From: Methanobrevibacter_A sp964431035 | Lineage (GTDB): Archaea; Methanobacteriota; Methanobacteria; Methanobacteriales; Methanobacteriaceae | DNA length: 64,000 nucleotides | Assembly (NCBI GenBank): GCA_964431035.1 | Contig: CAYSIF010000002.1 | Location: forward strand, 22,513-86,512 | Reading direction: 5' to 3' | Shown: positions 62,830-64,000 of the stretch, piece by piece | Layout: every line of letters begins with the position of its first letter | Position numbering within the stretch: position 1 is the first letter of the stretch | Position numbers and translations under genes: made by a program | The notes under the pieces: generated by a model | Databases searched by the model: none | The model's input: only the letters and a program-made list of their open reading frames with translations | Told to the model about the DNA's origin: nothing

Positions 62830-63230
62830 TTATAAATATAGTCGTTTAAGACCTTTAATATTGTTAAAATCAGTATCGAATGAAATTATTTTATCAATAT
62901 TGTGTTTGTGCATAGTTAGTATTATTAAACAATCACTAAAATTAACACTATAATTATAATATTTGGTCAAATCAATTGCATTAAATAGTCCTCATCATCA
63001 ACAAAATAAATATTATCCATATTTAAGAGAAAATCTATGATTTGCTCCCTATTTCTTCTAAAATGTGATTTTTTAAGTTTATTAATCACTTCTAAAAATA
63101 CTATGTTATTTATCGCCTTTCTTTCTTTTTTGATATTTGGCATTATACTTAATAATTTTATTGCCTTTTGATGATTTTTATCATTATCATTGAATAATGC
63201 GAGTATAAAACTACTATCTAGGAATAACAT
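62830..63230 (-). pseudogene. vapC: VapC-type PIN-domain toxin gene disrupted by a frameshift
   Basis: The intact frame runs from ATG 63230 and stops early at 62967 (87 residues: LFLDSSFILALF with Asp5, and FLEVINKL with the second acidic residue). After base 62982 the homologous C-terminal half continues in another frame: NAIDLTKYY, then FSDCLIILT and ISFDTDFNNIKG, which are the last conserved Asp motifs of PIN toxins, to a stop at 62830-62832. The total of 401 bases is one short of 402. Restoring one A in the TTAAT at about 62981-62982 gives a normal 133-residue VapC. The truncated product would lack the second half of the metal site. It follows the antitoxin gene after 9 bases. Confidence 0.85.
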
Positions 63231-63239
63231 AAATTACAT

Positions 63240-63611
63240 TTATCCCCTATCATATGTTTCTTTTTTTAATGCTACACTATCAGTCTTTGTTGGAGAATGC
63301 ACAATTCCAATAATATCTTCAAATATATCTTCCCCATCAGGATTATCCATTTCTAAATCAAATTTTTCTTCGGTTATGGGTTTATCTTCTTTGTTTAAAT
63401 CAATTTTTAACATATCGGGAATTTCAAATTTATTTGACTTTCTTTTTTTATTAATATTTAATACATTTTCGTAGTTTGGTTTTGTTTTATCATTTTTTAA
63501 ACCTTGTATTATATATCTATTAATCAATTCTTTTTCTGTAACTCCCAATTCCAAAGATTTAACTTTTAACTGTTGATTCAGTGTATCATCAATTTCAAAA
63601 TTAAAAGGCAT
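63240..63611 (-). CDS. VapB-type antitoxin (ribbon-helix-helix-like)
   Basis: A 123-residue protein in the antitoxin position of a vapBC pair. The first 40 residues (PFNFEIDDTLNQQLKVKSLELGV then TEKELINRYIIQGL) resemble a ribbon-helix-helix DNA-binding domain. The remainder is charged and probably disordered until it folds on the toxin. GGGTGA lies six bases before the ATG, and ATTATATAA upstream is a likely TATA. The toxin gene is frameshifted, so the antitoxin may now act alone as a regulator. Confidence 0.7.
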   Translation of the reverse strand: MPFNFEIDDTLNQQLKVKSLELGVTEKELINRYIIQGLKNDKTKPNYENVLNINKKRKSNKFEIPDMLKIDLNKEDKPITEEKFDLEMDNPDGEDIFEDIIGIVHSPTKTDSVALKKETYDRG

Positions 63612-63960
63612 AAAAATTCACCCACTTACATTATATTTAATTTATATAATGATAGTTAATATTTAAATTTTTCCTAAAATAAGTAAACTTCGCATCTGCT
63701 TTAAATGAATTATATTATTAATACTTTTGGATAGTGGATTATCATAGATTAAAAGAATTTAATTTATCTAATCTTTAAATTATCAGTTTATTACATATTT
63801 TATCCCCCATATTTTTTCAACTGCAATTATCTTAAACAATTATGTATATTTGTGATAAACTTTGAAGTTTATAGTCTAATATATTAATAAATACATAAAT
63901 TAATACATATTATATGAAAAATTTAATAAACAAAAAAAATTAAGGGAAACAAGGATAAAA
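63612..63960. other. 349-base AT-rich divergent promoter region
   Basis: No gene is seen. It must hold the promoters of the antitoxin (minus; TATA-like near 63640) and of dphB (plus; TATA-like run near 63905-63914). AAGGA at 63951-63955 is the dphB ribosome site. Confidence 0.5.
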
Positions 63961-64000
63961 ATGTTTTATTTAATAGGATTAGGACTATTCGACTCAGAAG
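63961..64000 (+). CDS. dphB: diphthine synthase, N-terminus only (partial)
   Basis: Thirteen residues are visible before the right edge: MFYLIGLGLFDSE. This is the characteristic start of DphB, the methyltransferase that modifies the histidine of elongation factor 2 on the way to diphthamide (the first strand and glycine loop of the SAM site). AAGGA lies five bases before the ATG. Confidence is limited by length. Confidence 0.75.
   Translation, partial: MFYLIGLGLFDSE

Noticed and set aside
62967..63230. Intact 87-residue short PIN protein
   Set aside because: The missing conserved C-terminal motifs are found immediately downstream in another frame, so a frameshifted full-length gene explains the sequence better.

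Overview
The window is archaeal and comes from a hydrogen-dependent methanogen of the order Methanobacteriales. It is very AT-rich (clearly below about one third G+C by eye). It encodes a histone, a Hel308 helicase, archaeal LonB, transcription factor S, SecD/SecF, archaeal-lipid and mevalonate enzymes, and genes for methanofuran, tetrahydromethanopterin and cobamide synthesis. It also carries a run of methanogenesis-marker genes that exist only in methanogens. Base composition and codon style (ATA, CTA, ACA, AAC) suggest a Methanosphaera-like genome, with Methanobrevibacter as the alternative. A moaC gene is a point of interest, because the published M. stadtmanae genome was described as lacking molybdopterin synthesis.

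Layout. 1-5.8 kb: the end of an unidentified gene, adenine deaminase, a DUF447 protein, a polytopic GT-C-like protein and a SIS-domain sugar isomerase. 5.8-9.5 kb (minus): Hsp20, NOG1 GTPase, AMMECR1 and TldD. 9.7-13.5 kb: a GMC-like flavoprotein with a Cys cluster, convergent with pyrI, then secF-secD. 13.6-17 kb: two convergent flavodoxins, then hisA-ribL-argC. 17-25.8 kb: truA, wecB, the methanofuran pair mfnD-mfnF, an M14-like protein, carS, an MJ0619-type radical SAM enzyme and mptG. 25.8-28.7 kb: hacB/leuD, a zinc-finger protein, an e-MtaB-type methylthiotransferase and a histone. 28.9-29.1 kb: tRNA-Val and tRNA-Phe. 29.2-38.6 kb: nested repeats and an AAA+ ATPase, then deoC, elp3, DUF2098, hel308, and cbiD-GT4-moaC. 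38.7-38.9 kb: two tRNA-Gly genes. 39-42.8 kb: HMG-CoA synthase and thiolase, a GNAT protein and an MNT/HEPN pair. 42.8-48.9 kb: cbiP, lonB, tfs, and paaK with its ACT partner. 49-51.8 kb: a sodium/solute symporter with a 38-residue accessory protein, a PRC-barrel protein and pyrE. 51.9-60.5 kb: nob1, a DUF2117 protein, then mmp2, mmp3, mmp6, mmp5, mmp15, mmp17 and nifB. 60.6-64 kb: mtnA, trm5, a vapBC module whose toxin gene is frameshifted, and the first bases of dphB.

The most coherent functional unit is 53.7-60.5 kb. Several products of this block are known or suspected members of the machinery that activates methyl-coenzyme M reductase. It is followed directly by a short nifB, which makes the carbide-centred Fe-S precursor (NifB-co). 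That arrangement fits a NifB-derived cluster serving methanogenesis rather than only nitrogen fixation.

A second, genome-level feature is the patchwork of strand composition. Long stretches of the plus strand are A+C-rich and others are G+T-rich, with sharp borders. Some borders fall inside single intact genes (adenine deaminase, the DUF2117 gene). Some stretches span genes of opposite orientation. Synonymous codon choice flips with them (NNT and TTA/TTG versus NNC and CTA/ATA). This bias also creates long spurious antisense reading frames. No insertion sequence, prophage or CRISPR array was seen.
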